Shown here one piece after another: positions 1 through 9,587 of a stretch of DNA of 64,000 nt; the first letter of the stretch is position 1, and each line of letters opens with the position of its first letter. A program made the translations under genes and the position numbers. The stretch spans positions 186,001 through 250,000 of the forward strand of contig NZ_BMIQ01000006.1 of assembly GCF_014642635.1 (NCBI RefSeq), read 5' to 3'. Source of the DNA: Aureimonas endophytica. Its GTDB lineage: Bacteria > Pseudomonadota > Alphaproteobacteria > Rhizobiales > Rhizobiaceae. Below the pieces are notes generated by a model. The model saw only the letters and a program-made list of their open reading frames with translations. It ran no database searches and was not told where the DNA came from.

Positions 1-90
1 CGCTTCGACGGCGTCGCGCTCTATGACGGCGAGGCCTGCACCAAGGGCCAGGGCGAATGGACGCTGACCCGTTTTTCCGAGGGAAGCTGA
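1..90 (+). CDS. C-terminal end of an unidentified protein (cut by window edge)
   Basis: Only the last 29 codons are inside the window, ending in TGA at 88-90. The visible tail contains one cysteine and ends GEWTLTRFSEGS. The pattern 'Cys, then Gly-x-Trp near the end' resembles the tail of the small outer-membrane 17-kDa-type surface antigens that often lie upstream of a J-protein and fabI in rhizobia, but 29 residues are too few to claim this. It is co-directional with the J-protein gene that follows after about 110 bases. Confidence 0.5.
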   Translation, partial: RFDGVALYDGEACTKGQGEWTLTRFSEGS

Positions 91-201
91 GCGGCACCGC
101 TTCGCTCGCCCTTCATTTCCCGCTTGCCTATCGCCATATGACGGTGTCGGATCGGCGGCCGCGCCGCCGACATGACCGACATCCTTCAGGATTCTGACCC
201 T

Positions 202-1164
202 ATGCGCGATCCCTACGCCGTGCTCGGCGTGCCGAAGACGGCGAGCGAGAAGGAGATCAAGAGCGCCTTCCGCAAGCTCGCGAAGAAATATCACCCCGAC
301 GCCAATCCCGGCGACAGCCAGGCGGGCGCCCGCTTCAACGAGGCCAACCAGGCCTACGAGATCCTGGGCGACAAGGAAAAGCGCGGCCAGTTCGATCGGG
401 GCGAGATCGATGCCGAGGGCAAGCCGAAGTTCCAGGGTTTTTCGGGCGGCGGCAGTCCCTTCGGCGGCGGCGCGCGCGATCCGTTCGGCGGCGGCTTTGA
501 GTTCCGCAGCACCGGCGGCGGCGCCGGCGGCGGGCAGGACAGCATGTTCTCCGACTTCTTCGAACAGGCCTTCGGGGGGCGCGGCGCCGCGCCCGGCGCG
601 GGGGCCGGGGCCGGCCGGCGCTCCGGCTTCACCTCGGCGCGCCAGGCCTCGCAGAAGGGCGAGGACATCCGCGCGACCTTAAAGGTGCGGCTGGAGGACA
701 TCGTGTCGGAGGACAAGGTGGAGGCGGTGTTTCCCTCCGGCAAGCGCCTCGCCATCCGCCTGCCGGACGGCGTCGAGGACGGCCAGACGATCCGCCTGCG
801 CGGTCAGGGCCAGCCCTCCGCCTTCGGCGGCGAGGCCGGCGACGCGCTCGTCACCATCGAATTCGCCGAGCATCCGCGCTTCCGCATCAGCGGCCGCGAC
901 CTGCTTCTCGACCTTTCCGTGCCGCTCGACATCGCGGTGCTGGGCGGGCCGCTGCCGGTCGAGACGCTGGACGGGCGCGTCTCGCTGCGGCTGCCCCCCT
1001 GGTCGAACAGCGGCAAGACGCTGCGCCTCAAGGGCAAGGGCCTCACCACGAAGACGGGCGGGCGGGGCGACATTCTGGTCTCCGTCCGCATCGCGCTGCC
1101 GGCGGAGCCCGATCCGGCGCTGATCGACTTCCTGAAGGCGCGCCAGCCGGCCTCGGCGGCTTGA
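202..1164 (+). CDS. CbpA-like DnaJ-family co-chaperone without zinc finger
   Basis: A 320-residue J-domain protein. The J domain fills residues 1-70 with the HPD motif at 31-33, which stimulates the DnaK ATPase. A glycine/phenylalanine-rich linker (about 78-140) follows, then a C-terminal substrate-binding region (about 155-315). The four CxxCxGxG zinc motifs of true DnaJ are absent, so it is CbpA/DjlA-class rather than DnaJ itself. An upstream in-frame ATG at 172 would add ten residues; I prefer 202 because AGGA at 188-191 lies 10 bases before it and the J domain begins immediately. Cytoplasmic. It precedes fabI, as in other rhizobia. Confidence 0.9.
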   Translation: MRDPYAVLGVPKTASEKEIKSAFRKLAKKYHPDANPGDSQAGARFNEANQAYEILGDKEKRGQFDRGEIDAEGKPKFQGFSGGGSPFGGGARDPFGGGFEFRSTGGGAGGGQDSMFSDFFEQAFGGRGAAPGAGAGAGRRSGFTSARQASQKGEDIRATLKVRLEDIVSEDKVEAVFPSGKRLAIRLPDGVEDGQTIRLRGQGQPSAFGGEAGDALVTIEFAEHPRFRISGRDLLLDLSVPLDIAVLGGPLPVETLDGRVSLRLPPWSNSGKTLRLKGKGLTTKTGGRGDILVSVRIALPAEPDPALIDFLKARQPASAA

Positions 1165-1300
1165 TCGGCCGGACTTTTTCGGCCCTCATCCCCAAGGCAC
1201 GGCATCCCGGACGGTGCGCGCGCCTTGATGGCGGCGAGGCGCTATGCCATACCGCCGCCGCGACGGCATCGCCGTCCGATCGATCGGCAAGGAAGCGGTT

Positions 1301-2119
1301 ATGGCAGCAACCCAGGGCCTGATGAGCGGCAAGCGCGGCCTCATCATGGGCGTCGCGAACAATCGCTCGATCGCCTGGGGGATCGCCAAGGCGCTGCGCG
1401 AGGCGGGCGCGGAGATCGCCCTCACCTATCAGGGCGACGCCTTGAAGAAGCGCGTCGAGCCGCTCGCCGCCGAACTCGGCGCCATGCTGGCCGGCCATTG
1501 CGACGTTTCCGACCCCGCGACGATCGACGCGGTGTTCAAGACGATCGAGGAAAGCTGGGGCAAGCTCGACTTCCTCGTCCACGCGATCGGCTTCTCGGAC
1601 AAGGACGAGCTGACGGGCCGCTATGTCGACACGTCGGAAGCCAATTTCTCGAAGACCATGCTGATCTCGGTCTATTCCTTCACGGCGGTCGCGCAGCGGG
1701 CCGAGAAGCTGATGACCGAGGGCGGCTCGCTTCTGACGCTGACCTATTACGGCGCCGAGAAGGTGATGCCGCATTACAACGTGATGGGTGTCGCCAAGGC
1801 GGCGCTCGAAGCGTCCGTCCGCTATCTGGCGGTCGATCTTGGCGGCAAGGCGATCCGCGTCAACGCCATCTCCGCCGGGCCGATCAAGACGCTCGCCGCC
1901 TCCGGCATCGGCGACTTCCGCTACATCCTGAAGTGGAACGAATATAACGCGCCGCTGAAGCGCACCGTGACGATCGACGAGGTCGGCAATTCGGCGCTCT
2001 ATCTCCTGTCCGATCTCGGCAGCGCCGTGACGGGCGAGGTGCACCATGTCGATTCCGGCTATCACACGATCGGCATGAAGGCGGTGGACGCGCCGGACAT
2101 CTCCGTCATCAAGGACTGA
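1301..2119 (+). CDS. fabI: Enoyl-[acyl-carrier-protein] reductase (NADH), FabI
   Basis: Reduces the trans-2 double bond of enoyl-ACP in the last step of each fatty-acid elongation round. The 272-residue protein has the usual FabI length, a Rossmann nucleotide site at the N terminus (GVANNRSIAWG), and the catalytic Tyr-x6-Lys pair at Tyr159 and Lys166, with the additional tyrosines of the FabI class at about 149-150. An upstream ATG at 1244 would add 19 residues of unrelated sequence; the start at 1301 has AAGGAAG at 1289-1295, five bases away. It lies between the J-protein and a phosphatase gene, 22 bases before the latter. Confidence 0.96.
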   Translation: MAATQGLMSGKRGLIMGVANNRSIAWGIAKALREAGAEIALTYQGDALKKRVEPLAAELGAMLAGHCDVSDPATIDAVFKTIEESWGKLDFLVHAIGFSDKDELTGRYVDTSEANFSKTMLISVYSFTAVAQRAEKLMTEGGSLLTLTYYGAEKVMPHYNVMGVAKAALEASVRYLAVDLGGKAIRVNAISAGPIKTLAASGIGDFRYILKWNEYNAPLKRTVTIDEVGNSALYLLSDLGSAVTGEVHHVDSGYHTIGMKAVDAPDISVIKD

Positions 2120-2141
2120 GGGTCCGGCCGGACGCGGCGCC

Positions 2142-2732
2142 ATGCTGCCGCATCTCTTTCTCTGCCGCCATGGCGAGACCGCCTGGAACGCCGAGCGGCG
2201 CATCCAGGGCCAGGTCGACGTGCCGCTGAACGCGCTCGGCCGCCGGCAGGCGGCCCGCAACGGCACGCTCCTGCGCGAGCGCCTCGGCGCCGGCGCGCCG
2301 GGCTGGGATTTTCTCGCCAGCCCCCTCGCCCGCACGCGCGAGACGATGGAGATCATCCGCGAGGCCCTCGGCCTGCCGCTCGGCGGCTATCCGACCGACG
2401 CCCGCCTGATGGAGCTGAATTTCGGCGACTGGCAGGGCTCGACCCTCGCCGAGATCGAACGCCGCACGCCCGAGGCTCTCGCCGAACGCGAGCGCGACAA
2501 ATGGAACTACGTGCCGCCCGGCGCCGGGGCCGAAAGCTATGCGATGCTGGCCCGGCGGATGGCGCCGGTCTTCGCCGCCCTCGCCCGGCCGACGATCGTC
2601 GTCGCCCATGGCGGCATCGCCCGCTGCTTCCTCGTCCGCCATGCCGGTCTCGCGCCGGCCGAGGCCGCCCATGCGCCGATCGCGCAGGACCGGATCATCG
2701 AGACCCGCGACGGCGTGGTCGCCTGGGTCTGA
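2142..2732 (+). CDS. Histidine phosphatase superfamily protein (phosphoglycerate-mutase-like)
   Basis: A 196-residue cytoplasmic protein of the histidine phosphatase clan. The phospho-accepting RHGE motif is at residues 9-12 (His10), and the second active-site histidine is His156 in VVAHGG. The family includes cofactor-dependent phosphoglycerate mutases, cobalamin phosphatases and broad phosphatases; the short length and the lack of mutase-specific insertions make a phosphatase more likely than a glycolytic mutase, but the substrate cannot be read from sequence. It follows fabI by 22 bases and is probably co-transcribed with it. It converges with the DUF1344 gene, leaving a gap of 10 bases. 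Confidence 0.85.
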   Translation: MLPHLFLCRHGETAWNAERRIQGQVDVPLNALGRRQAARNGTLLRERLGAGAPGWDFLASPLARTRETMEIIREALGLPLGGYPTDARLMELNFGDWQGSTLAEIERRTPEALAERERDKWNYVPPGAGAESYAMLARRMAPVFAALARPTIVVAHGGIARCFLVRHAGLAPAEAAHAPIAQDRIIETRDGVVAWV

Positions 2733-2742
2733 CGGAGCGTCC

Positions 2743-2973
2743 TTACTGCGCGGCGACCTCGCCGAAGATGACATGGGCTTCCATGCCGGGCGTCACAGCC
2801 GCATAGTTGAAGCCCGTGGGCACCTTAAAGCTCGTGCCGTCGGCGAAGGTGATGAGGCCGCCATCGCGATCGACGGCGGCGACGACGCCGGTCTTCTCCT
2901 CGGCCTTGGCCGGGATGCTCAGGGAAACGCAGAGGAACGAGCTGGCGAAGAAGGCGATGATCTGCTTGCTCAT
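2743..2973 (-). CDS. Small secreted DUF1344-type protein
   Basis: A 76-residue protein with a cleavable-looking signal peptide (residues 1-24, ending AKA) and a short mature domain containing the pattern GVVAAVDRDGGLITFADGTSF, typical of rhizobial DUF1344 periplasmic proteins of unknown function. The start at 2973 is preceded by GGAGA eight to ten bases away; longer in-frame starts run through the promoter region of aroC and are unlikely. It is transcribed away from aroC. Confidence 0.8.
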   Translation of the reverse strand: MSKQIIAFFASSFLCVSLSIPAKAEEKTGVVAAVDRDGGLITFADGTSFKVPTGFNYAAVTPGMEAHVIFGEVAAQ

Positions 2974-3090
2974 GGGTCTCGTCTCCATCGACGCCGCGCG
3001 AGGGTCCGCGCGCCGGGATTCGCGCGGACCTCTCGATGAGGCGTCGCAATTGTGTCTTTTTGCGATCGCGGCCTGGGAGGAAACCGCGAT

Positions 3091-3119
3091 TTGACCGCAC
3101 CGTTGCTCGGCGTCTACAT
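3091..3119 (+). promoter_or_regulatory. Predicted housekeeping promoter of aroC
   Basis: TTGACC at 3091-3096 and CTACAT at 3114-3119 are spaced 17 bases apart, close to the alphaproteobacterial sigma-70 pattern CTTGAC-N17-CTATAT. It points at aroC, with about 40 bases of leader. A GTTAA-N5-TTAAC inverted repeat (3143-3157) lies in the leader. No experimental support. Confidence 0.45.
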
Positions 3120-3166
3120 CCCGCGCCAGAGCTTTCCACCCGGTTAATGCGGTTAACGACTTCGTC

Positions 3167-4261
3167 ATGTCTCACAACAGTTTCGGCCACCTCTTCCGCG
3201 TGACCACCTGGGGCGAGAGCCATGGGCCGGCCATCGGCTGCGTCGTCGACGGCACGCCGCCGGGGCTCCGCTTCTCCGAAAGCCTGATCCAGACCTGGCT
3301 CGACAAGCGCCGTCCCGGCCAGTCGCGCTTCACCACGCAGCGGCGCGAGCCGGACGAGGTGCGCATCCTTTCCGGCACGATGCCGGGCGAGGCCGAGGGC
3401 GAGCTGATCGCCACCGGCACGCCGATCGCGCTGGAGATCCAGAATGTCGACCAGCGCTCGAAGGACTATGGCGACATCGCCCGGCGCTACCGGCCGGGCC
3501 ATGCCGACGTCACCTACGACCTGAAATACGGCATCCGCGACTATCGCGGCGGCGGCCGCTCCTCGGCGCGCGAGACCGCCTGCCGCGTCGCCGCCGGCGC
3601 CATCGCCCGGCTGGTGGTGCCGGGCGTGCGGCTGCGCGGCGCCCTCGTCCAGATCGGCGAGAAGCGGATCGACCGGACGCGCTGGGACGATGCCGAGATC
3701 GACCGCAATCCCTTCTTCTGCCCCGACCCCGTGATGGCCGCCGAATGGGAGGACTATCTCGACGAGATCCGCAAGGCCGGCTCTTCGGTCGGCGCGGTGG
3801 TCGAGATCACCGCCTCCGGCGTGCCGGCGGGCCTCGGCGCGCCGCTCTACGGCAAGCTCGACGCCGAGATCGCGGCCGGGCTCATGTCGATCAACGCGGT
3901 GAAGGGCGTCGAGATCGGCGACGGCTTCGCGGCGGCGGCGCTGACCGGCGAGGCCAATGCCGACGAGATGCGGATGGGCAACGACCGCCGGCCGCTCTTC
4001 CTGTCGAACCATGCCGGCGGCATTCTCGGCGGCATCTCGACCGGCCAGGACATCGTCGCGCGCTTCGCGGTGAAGCCGACCTCCTCCATTCTCACGCCGC
4101 GCCGCTCGATCGATGCCGAAGGCAACGAGGTGGATGTGATGACGAAGGGCCGCCACGACCCCTGCGTCGGCATCCGCGCCGTGCCGGTCGGCGAGGCGAT
4201 GGTCGCCTGCGCGCTCGCCGACCACGTCCTGCGCCACCGCGGCCAGACCGGCCGGGACTGA
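3167..4261 (+). CDS. aroC: Chorismate synthase
   Basis: Catalyses the last shikimate-pathway step, converting 5-enolpyruvylshikimate-3-phosphate to chorismate with reduced FMN. The 364-residue length is standard. The N-terminal family signature ([14 protein letters not shown]) is at residues 6-19, and the central [17 protein letters not shown] signature is at about 123-136. A predicted promoter lies upstream and the gene diverges from the DUF1344 gene. Essential housekeeping enzyme of aromatic amino-acid and folate supply. Confidence 0.97.
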   Translation: MSHNSFGHLFRVTTWGESHGPAIGCVVDGTPPGLRFSESLIQTWLDKRRPGQSRFTTQRREPDEVRILSGTMPGEAEGELIATGTPIALEIQNVDQRSKDYGDIARRYRPGHADVTYDLKYGIRDYRGGGRSSARETACRVAAGAIARLVVPGVRLRGALVQIGEKRIDRTRWDDAEIDRNPFFCPDPVMAAEWEDYLDEIRKAGSSVGAVVEITASGVPAGLGAPLYGKLDAEIAAGLMSINAVKGVEIGDGFAAAALTGEANADEMRMGNDRRPLFLSNHAGGILGGISTGQDIVARFAVKPTSSILTPRRSIDAEGNEVDVMTKGRHDPCVGIRAVPVGEAMVACALADHVLRHRGQTGRD

Positions 4262-4304
4262 AGCCGGGAATTGATTTGACGGCGGAAGAGCTTACTTCGC
4301 GGCC

Positions 4305-5231
4305 ATGGTCACCCGTCTCTACCGGCATCCGGTCTTCGCCGAGCATCTGACCGGCCTCGGCCATCCCGAGCGGCCGGAACGGATGGCAGCCGTCGAGCGG
4401 GCGCTCGACGATGCGCGTTTCGCCGGCCTCGTGCGGATCGAGGCGCCGGAGGGCACGGTCGAGGCGGTCTGCCGCTGCCATCCCGAACAGCATGTGCGGC
4501 GCGTCGCCAAGGCCGTGCCGGCGAGCGGCCTCGCCCGGATCGAGGCCGACACGCTGCTGAGCCCGAGGAGCTTCGCCGCCGCCTTCCACGGGGTCGGCGC
4601 CGCCTGCGCCGCCGTGGACGACGTGGCGGCGGGTCTCGCCGACAATGTCTTCGTCGCCTCGCGGCCGCCCGGCCATCACGCGACGGCCGAGGCGGCGATG
4701 GGCTTCTGCCTCTTCAACAATGCCGCGATCGCCGCGCGCCACGCCCAGGCGGCGCACGGGCTCGAACGGGTGGCGATCGTCGACTGGGACCTGCATCACG
4801 GCAACGGCACGCAGGATATCTTCTGGTCCGACCCGACCGTCTTCTACGCCTCGACGCACGAGATGCCGCTTTATCCCGGCACCGGCGGCCGGCACGAGAC
4901 CGGAACCGGCAATGTCGTCAACGCGCCGCTCGCCGCCGGCGACGGCGGCACGGTGTTCCGCGAGGCCTTCGAAACCCGCATCCTGCCGGCGCTCCGCGCC
5001 TTCCGGCCGGATCTCGTGATCGTCTCCGCCGGCTTCGACGCCCACCGCCTCGATCCGCTCGGCCATCTCGAACTGACGGAAGCGGATTTCGACTGGGCGA
5101 CGGGGCGGCTGATGGAAATCGCCGACCGCCATGCCGGCGGACGGCTGGTCAGCCTGCTCGAAGGCGGCTACGACCTCGACGGACTGGGAGGCTCGGTCGC
5201 CGCGCATGTGGCGCGTCTGATGGCCGGCTGA
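4305..5231 (+). CDS. Histone-deacetylase-family amidohydrolase
   Basis: A 308-residue arginase/deacetylase-fold zinc hydrolase related to acetoin-utilisation protein AcuC and acetylpolyamine amidohydrolases. Visible motifs are RPPGHHA (active-site His pair), the zinc ligands in VDWDLHHGNGTQ, SAGFDAH carrying the third metal ligand, and a terminal LEGGYD. Bacterial members deacetylate proteins or acetylpolyamines; the substrate here is unknown. The next gene, xseB, begins 21 bases after its stop, so the two are likely co-transcribed. No good Shine-Dalgarno is visible before the ATG. Confidence 0.9.
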   Translation: MVTRLYRHPVFAEHLTGLGHPERPERMAAVERALDDARFAGLVRIEAPEGTVEAVCRCHPEQHVRRVAKAVPASGLARIEADTLLSPRSFAAAFHGVGAACAAVDDVAAGLADNVFVASRPPGHHATAEAAMGFCLFNNAAIAARHAQAAHGLERVAIVDWDLHHGNGTQDIFWSDPTVFYASTHEMPLYPGTGGRHETGTGNVVNAPLAAGDGGTVFREAFETRILPALRAFRPDLVIVSAGFDAHRLDPLGHLELTEADFDWATGRLMEIADRHAGGRLVSLLEGGYDLDGLGGSVAAHVARLMAG

Positions 5232-5252
5232 GAACGAATCGGAAGACAGATC

Positions 5253-5525
5253 ATGGCATCCGACACCGCCGCCGCGTTGCCCGCGGACGATTCCGACATC
5301 AAGCGAATGAGCTTCGAGGAGGCGCTGGACGCCTTGGAGAAGATCGTCTCCGATCTCGAGCGCGGCGAGGTGGCGCTGGACGTGTCGATCCGCATCTACG
5401 AGCGCGGCGAGAAGCTGAAGAATCACTGCGAGCGCCTGCTTTCGGCTGCCGAGGACCGGGTGGAGAAGATCAAGCTCTCGCGCGCCGGCAAGGTCACCGG
5501 CACGGAGCCGCTGGACCCCGCCTGA
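5253..5525 (+). CDS. xseB: Exodeoxyribonuclease VII small subunit
   Basis: A 90-residue protein with the compact coiled-coil helical pair of XseB ([21 protein letters not shown], residues 17-37, and the following [15 protein letters not shown]). It binds XseA, encoded outside this window, in the exonuclease VII complex that degrades single-stranded DNA from both ends. As in most alphaproteobacteria it precedes dxs and follows a deacetylase-family gene. Confidence 0.94.
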   Translation: MASDTAAALPADDSDIKRMSFEEALDALEKIVSDLERGEVALDVSIRIYERGEKLKNHCERLLSAAEDRVEKIKLSRAGKVTGTEPLDPA

Positions 5526-5671
5526 CCGGTGTCCGCCGATCCGGCAGCCATGCGACGACCGGGCGGCTTGATGGACAGCGGACCGTGATTAGGTTTTAAC
5601 CATTCTGAGTTTCAGGTGCCGGCGTTCTCCGGGTGCGGCCCCTCCCCAACCCTCGAAGGCATTCAGCGCCA

Positions 5672-7588
5672 GTGTCCAACAAGCCCGATACACCGCTTCT
5701 CGACACGATCGCGACGCCAGAGGACCTGCGCCGGCTGTCCGCCGCGCAAATGCGGCAGGTGGCGGACGAGTTGCGCATCGATCTCGTGGACGCGGTGTCG
5801 AAGACGGGCGGCCACCTCGGCGCCGGTCTCGGCGTCGTGGAACTGACCGTCGCGCTCCACTACGTCTTCGACACGCCGAACGACCGAATCATCTGGGATG
5901 TCGGCCATCAGGCTTATCCGCACAAGATCCTCACCGGGCGGCGCGAGGCGATGCGCACCGTGCGCCAGGAAAATGGCCTGTCGGGCTTCGCCAAGCGCAG
6001 CGAGAGCGCCTATGACGCCTTCGGCGCCGGCCATTCCTCCACCTCGATCTCGGCCGGCCTCGGCATGGCCGTGGCGCGCGATCTCGACGGCGGCACGCGC
6101 AATGTCGTGGCGGTGATCGGCGACGGGGCGATGTCGGCCGGCATGGCCTACGAGGCGATGAACAATGCCGGGGCGCTCGACGCGCGGCTCATCGTCATCC
6201 TCAACGACAACGACATGTCGATCGCGCCGCCGACCGGGGCGATGAGCGCCTATCTGGCGCGCCTCGTCTCCGGCAGGACCTATCGCGGCCTGCGCGACCG
6301 CGCGAAGAATTTCTCTAGGCACCTGCCGGACTTCATGCGCGAGGGCGCGCGGCGGACGGAGGAATATACGCGCGGCTTCCTCACCGGCGGCACGATGTTC
6401 GAGGAGCTCGGCTTCTTCTATGTCGGGCCGATCGACGGCCACGATCTCGACCATCTTCTTCCCGTCCTGAAAAACGTGCGCGACGCGCGCAACGGGCCGA
6501 TCCTCGTCCATGTCGTGACCAAGAAGGGCAAGGGCTACGGTCCGGCCGAGAACTCGGCCGACAAGTATCACGGCGTGTCCAAGTTCGACGTCATCACCGG
6601 CACGCAGGCGAAGGCCAAGGCCAATGCGCCGAGCTATACCAGCGTCTTCGCCGAGGCGCTGATCCAGGAGGCGCGCGAGGACGAGAAGATCGTCGCCGTG
6701 AATGCCGCGATGCCGAACGGCACCGGGCTCGACCTCTTCGGCGAGGCCTTTCCGACACGCAGCTTCGATGTCGGCATCGCCGAGCAGCACGCCGTCACCT
6801 TCTGCGCCGGCCTCGCCGCCGAGGGCTACAAGCCCTTCTGCGCGATCTATTCGACCTTCCTCCAGCGCGCCTACGACCAGATCGTCCACGATGTCGCGAT
6901 CCAGCACCTGCCGGTGCGCTTCGCGATCGACCGGGCCGGCTTCGTCGGGGCGGACGGGCCGACCCATGCCGGTTCCTTCGACACCGGCTTCCTCGTGCCG
7001 CTGCCCGGCATGGTGGTGATGGCCGCCGCCGACGAGGCGGAGCTGAAGCACATGGTGCGCACCGCCGTCGCCTATGACGAGGGTCCGATCTCCTTCCGCT
7101 ATCCGCGCGGCAACGGCGTCGGCGTCGAGATGCCGGAGCGCGGCGAGGTGCTGGCGATCGGCAAGGGCCGCGTGGTGAAGGAAGGGGCGAAGGTCGCCAT
7201 CCTGTCCTTCGGCACGCGCCTCGCCGACGCGCTCGCCGCCGCCGAGGAGCTGGAGACCTTCGGCCTGTCGACCACCGTCGCCGATGCGCGCTTCGCCAAG
7301 CCCCTCGACACCGAGCTCGTCACCCGCCTCGCCCGCCATCACGAAGTGCTGGTGACGGTGGAGGAAGGCGCGGTCGGCGGCTTCGGCTCGCAGGTGCTGC
7401 AATTCCTGGCGATCAATGGCCTGATGGACGAGGGGCTGAAGGTGCGCCCGCTGGTGATGCCCGACGCCTTCGTCGATCATGCCGCGCCGGAAGTGATGAT
7501 CCGCCGCGCGAGTCTCGATCGCGCCGGCATCGTCGATGCCGTGTTCAAGGCGATCGGCACCGGCGTCAAACGGGTCATGCAGGCCTGA
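5672..7588 (+). CDS. dxs: 1-deoxy-D-xylulose-5-phosphate synthase
   Basis: First enzyme of the MEP isoprenoid pathway: thiamine-diphosphate-dependent condensation of pyruvate and glyceraldehyde 3-phosphate. The thiamine diphosphate/magnesium site is visible as GDGAMSAG followed by LNDNDMSI, and the transketolase-type DRAG motif is present ([16 protein letters not shown]). I choose the GTG at 5672, giving 638 residues starting [12 protein letters not shown], which matches the usual N terminus; an upstream ATG at 5633 is also open. Supplies precursors for ispE and the polyprenyl synthase further along the window. Confidence 0.96.
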   Translation: MSNKPDTPLLDTIATPEDLRRLSAAQMRQVADELRIDLVDAVSKTGGHLGAGLGVVELTVALHYVFDTPNDRIIWDVGHQAYPHKILTGRREAMRTVRQENGLSGFAKRSESAYDAFGAGHSSTSISAGLGMAVARDLDGGTRNVVAVIGDGAMSAGMAYEAMNNAGALDARLIVILNDNDMSIAPPTGAMSAYLARLVSGRTYRGLRDRAKNFSRHLPDFMREGARRTEEYTRGFLTGGTMFEELGFFYVGPIDGHDLDHLLPVLKNVRDARNGPILVHVVTKKGKGYGPAENSADKYHGVSKFDVITGTQAKAKANAPSYTSVFAEALIQEAREDEKIVAVNAAMPNGTGLDLFGEAFPTRSFDVGIAEQHAVTFCAGLAAEGYKPFCAIYSTFLQRAYDQIVHDVAIQHLPVRFAIDRAGFVGADGPTHAGSFDTGFLVPLPGMVVMAAADEAELKHMVRTAVAYDEGPISFRYPRGNGVGVEMPERGEVLAIGKGRVVKEGAKVAILSFGTRLADALAAAEELETFGLSTTVADARFAKPLDTELVTRLARHHEVLVTVEEGAVGGFGSQVLQFLAINGLMDEGLKVRPLVMPDAFVDHAAPEVMIRRASLDRAGIVDAVFKAIGTGVKRVMQA

Positions 7589-7603
7589 CATAGGCAGGAT
7601 CGA

Positions 7604-8833
7604 TTGGTAGAGGACCTGACGATCGCGTCGCTCGGCGCGAAGGGCGACGGCGTGGCCGAGGCGGAGGGCAGCCCCGTCTTCGTGCCCTTCGCGCTGCCCG
7701 GCGAAACGGTGCGCGTGGCGCCCCGCGGCCAGAACCGCGCCGATCCGGTGGAAATTCTCGCGGCCAGCCCGGAGCGGCAGGCCCCGCCCTGCCCGCATTT
7801 CGGCACCTGCGGCGGCTGCGATCTCCAGCACGCCTCGGACGGGCTCTATCGCCGCTTCAAGCGCGATCTCGTGGTGGAAGCCTTCGCCATGCGCGGTCTG
7901 GCGCCGGAGGTCGGCGAACTCGTGCCCTGCGCGCCGAGGAGCCGGCGCCGCGCCGTCTTCACCGCCAAGCGCGGACCGGAGGGCGTCGCCTTCGGCTTCC
8001 ACGCCCGGCAGAGCGAAAGCATCGTGCCGATCGAGGTCTGTCACGTCGTGGTGCCGGCGATCGAGACCCGGCTCGGCGCGCTGCGCCGGCTGGCGAATCT
8101 TCTCGTCGGCCGCAAGGACGAGCTGCGCCTCACCGTCGCCGCCACCGAGACCGGCCTCGACATCGCGGCGGAAGGCGCGGCGAAGATCGAGGAGACCCGG
8201 CGCAAGGAGATCGTCGCCTTCGCGCTGAAGCAGGATTTCGCCCGGCTTTCCATCGGCGGCGAGATCCTGGTCGAAAGCCGCCGGCCGAGCCTCACCCTCG
8301 GCGCGGTCACGGTGGAGCCGCCGCCGGGCGCCTTCCTTCAGGCGGTCGTTTCCGCCGAGGAGGCGATGGCCGAGCGCGTTCTTGCCCATCTCGCCGGCGC
8401 CAAGCAGGTGGCGGATCTCTTCGCCGGCCTCGGCACCTTCGCCCTGCGCCTCGCGCGAAAGAGCGCGGTGCGGGCCTTCGAAGCGGAAGCCCCGGCGCTC
8501 GCCGCCCTCGATCGGGCGCGCCGCGCCAGCCCGGGCCTGCGGCCCGTCGCCATCGAACGGCGCGACCTCTTCCGCCGGCCGGTGACGGAGCGCGAGCTCG
8601 CCGCCTTCGGGGGCGTCGTCTTCGATCCGCCGCGCGCCGGCGCCGAGGCGCAGTCGCGCCAGCTCGCCGGCTCGAAAGTGGCGCGGATCGCGGCGGTGTC
8701 CTGCAATCCCGCGACGCTGGCGCGCGACTGCCGCATCCTCGTCGACGGCGGCTATCGGCTGCTCGCCGTCACCCCGATCGACCAGTTCCTCTGGTCGCAT
8801 CACGTCGAAGCCGTGGCCCTTCTGGAGCGCTGA
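7604..8833 (+). CDS. RumA/TrmA-type RNA (uracil-5) methyltransferase
   Basis: A 409-residue class I SAM-dependent RNA m5U methyltransferase. Residues about 64-74 carry an iron-sulfur cysteine cluster (CPHFGTCGGC) with a fourth cysteine in IEVCHVV, as in RlmD/RumA. An N-terminal TRAM-like beta domain precedes it. The nucleophilic cysteine is in AVSCNPATLARD near the C terminus, and the SAM-binding motif is DLFAGLGTFAL. Probably methylates 23S rRNA or tRNA; the exact base is unknown. The start is TTG at 7604 with AGGA at 7596-7599. It follows dxs by 15 bases; in many rhizobia a tlyA-like gene lies between them, and here it is absent. Confidence 0.9.
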   Translation: MVEDLTIASLGAKGDGVAEAEGSPVFVPFALPGETVRVAPRGQNRADPVEILAASPERQAPPCPHFGTCGGCDLQHASDGLYRRFKRDLVVEAFAMRGLAPEVGELVPCAPRSRRRAVFTAKRGPEGVAFGFHARQSESIVPIEVCHVVVPAIETRLGALRRLANLLVGRKDELRLTVAATETGLDIAAEGAAKIEETRRKEIVAFALKQDFARLSIGGEILVESRRPSLTLGAVTVEPPPGAFLQAVVSAEEAMAERVLAHLAGAKQVADLFAGLGTFALRLARKSAVRAFEAEAPALAALDRARRASPGLRPVAIERRDLFRRPVTERELAAFGGVVFDPPRAGAEAQSRQLAGSKVARIAAVSCNPATLARDCRILVDGGYRLLAVTPIDQFLWSHHVEAVALLER

Positions 8834-8839
8834 CGCCGC

Positions 8840-9487
8840 ATGCTCGACAGGATCATGGAATGGATCGCCGATTACGGCACCGTGATCGTCTTCGCGACCA
8901 TCCTGATCGAATCCTCGGGCCTGCCGGTGCCGGGCGAAAGCATGCTGGTCGCGGCGGGCGTGCTGGCCGGCCAGGGGCGGATCGGCTTCTGGGAGATTCT
9001 CCTCGCCGCCTGGGCCGGCGGCGCGCTCGGCGACAATGTCGGCTATGCGCTCGGCCGGCGCTACGGACGCGGCTTCGTCTATCGCTACGCGGGGCGCTTC
9101 GGCATCTCCAAGAGCCAGGTCGCGCGGCTCGAACAGCGCTTCCTGAAGCGCGGGCCGCCGATCATCCTCTTCGCCCGCTTCATCTTCATCCTGCGCCAGC
9201 TCGCCGGCTTCCTGGCCGGCACGGCGCGCATGCCCTATGGCCGCTTCTCCTTCTACAACGTCCTCGGCGCCGGGCTCTGGCCAGCCGCCTATTGCGGCGG
9301 CGCCTATCTCCTCGGCGCGGCGGTCGAGCAATATCTCGCCATGGGGCGCTGGGTCTTCGCGGCGGTCGGCCTCTGCTTCGTCGTGGCGCTCGGCCTCACC
9401 ATCCACCGTTTCCTGCGCGAGATCCGCAGCGAGGCGGGCAAGGAGGACGGCGGACTGCCGCCGGAGCCCGACGCATCCAGCCAATGA
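8840..9487 (+). CDS. DedA-family membrane protein
   Basis: A 215-residue integral membrane protein of the DedA/SNARE-associated family, now regarded as polyprenyl-phosphate or phospholipid flippases. It has the family's amphipathic re-entrant segment (ESSGLPVPGESML, about residues 24-36), the conserved GxxxGDNxGYxxGR region, and the FxRFIxxLRxLAGFLAGxxRM motif (about 113-133). Several hydrophobic helices follow. The gene begins 7 bases after the methyltransferase stop and is probably co-transcribed with it. No specific lipid can be assigned. Confidence 0.92.
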   Translation: MLDRIMEWIADYGTVIVFATILIESSGLPVPGESMLVAAGVLAGQGRIGFWEILLAAWAGGALGDNVGYALGRRYGRGFVYRYAGRFGISKSQVARLEQRFLKRGPPIILFARFIFILRQLAGFLAGTARMPYGRFSFYNVLGAGLWPAAYCGGAYLLGAAVEQYLAMGRWVFAAVGLCFVVALGLTIHRFLREIRSEAGKEDGGLPPEPDASSQ

Positions 9488-9587
9488 TCGAGGCCAAGCT
9501 TCTTCTCGGGGGCGACTTCACGAACGGCTCGCCGGGATTAGATGCGCCTTCCTGAGGCGTCGAAGGACGCTGCGCAGGAGAACGGGC

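Noticed and set aside
3143-3157. GTTAA-N5-TTAAC before aroC as a CtrA site
   Set aside because: CtrA needs TTAA-N7-TTAA; the spacing here is five.
5663-9484. 1273-codon open frame on the minus strand
   Set aside because: It lies opposite dxs, the RNA methyltransferase and dedA, all with strong family signatures; long antisense frames are expected at this GC. It is rich in R, A, H, D with no domain.
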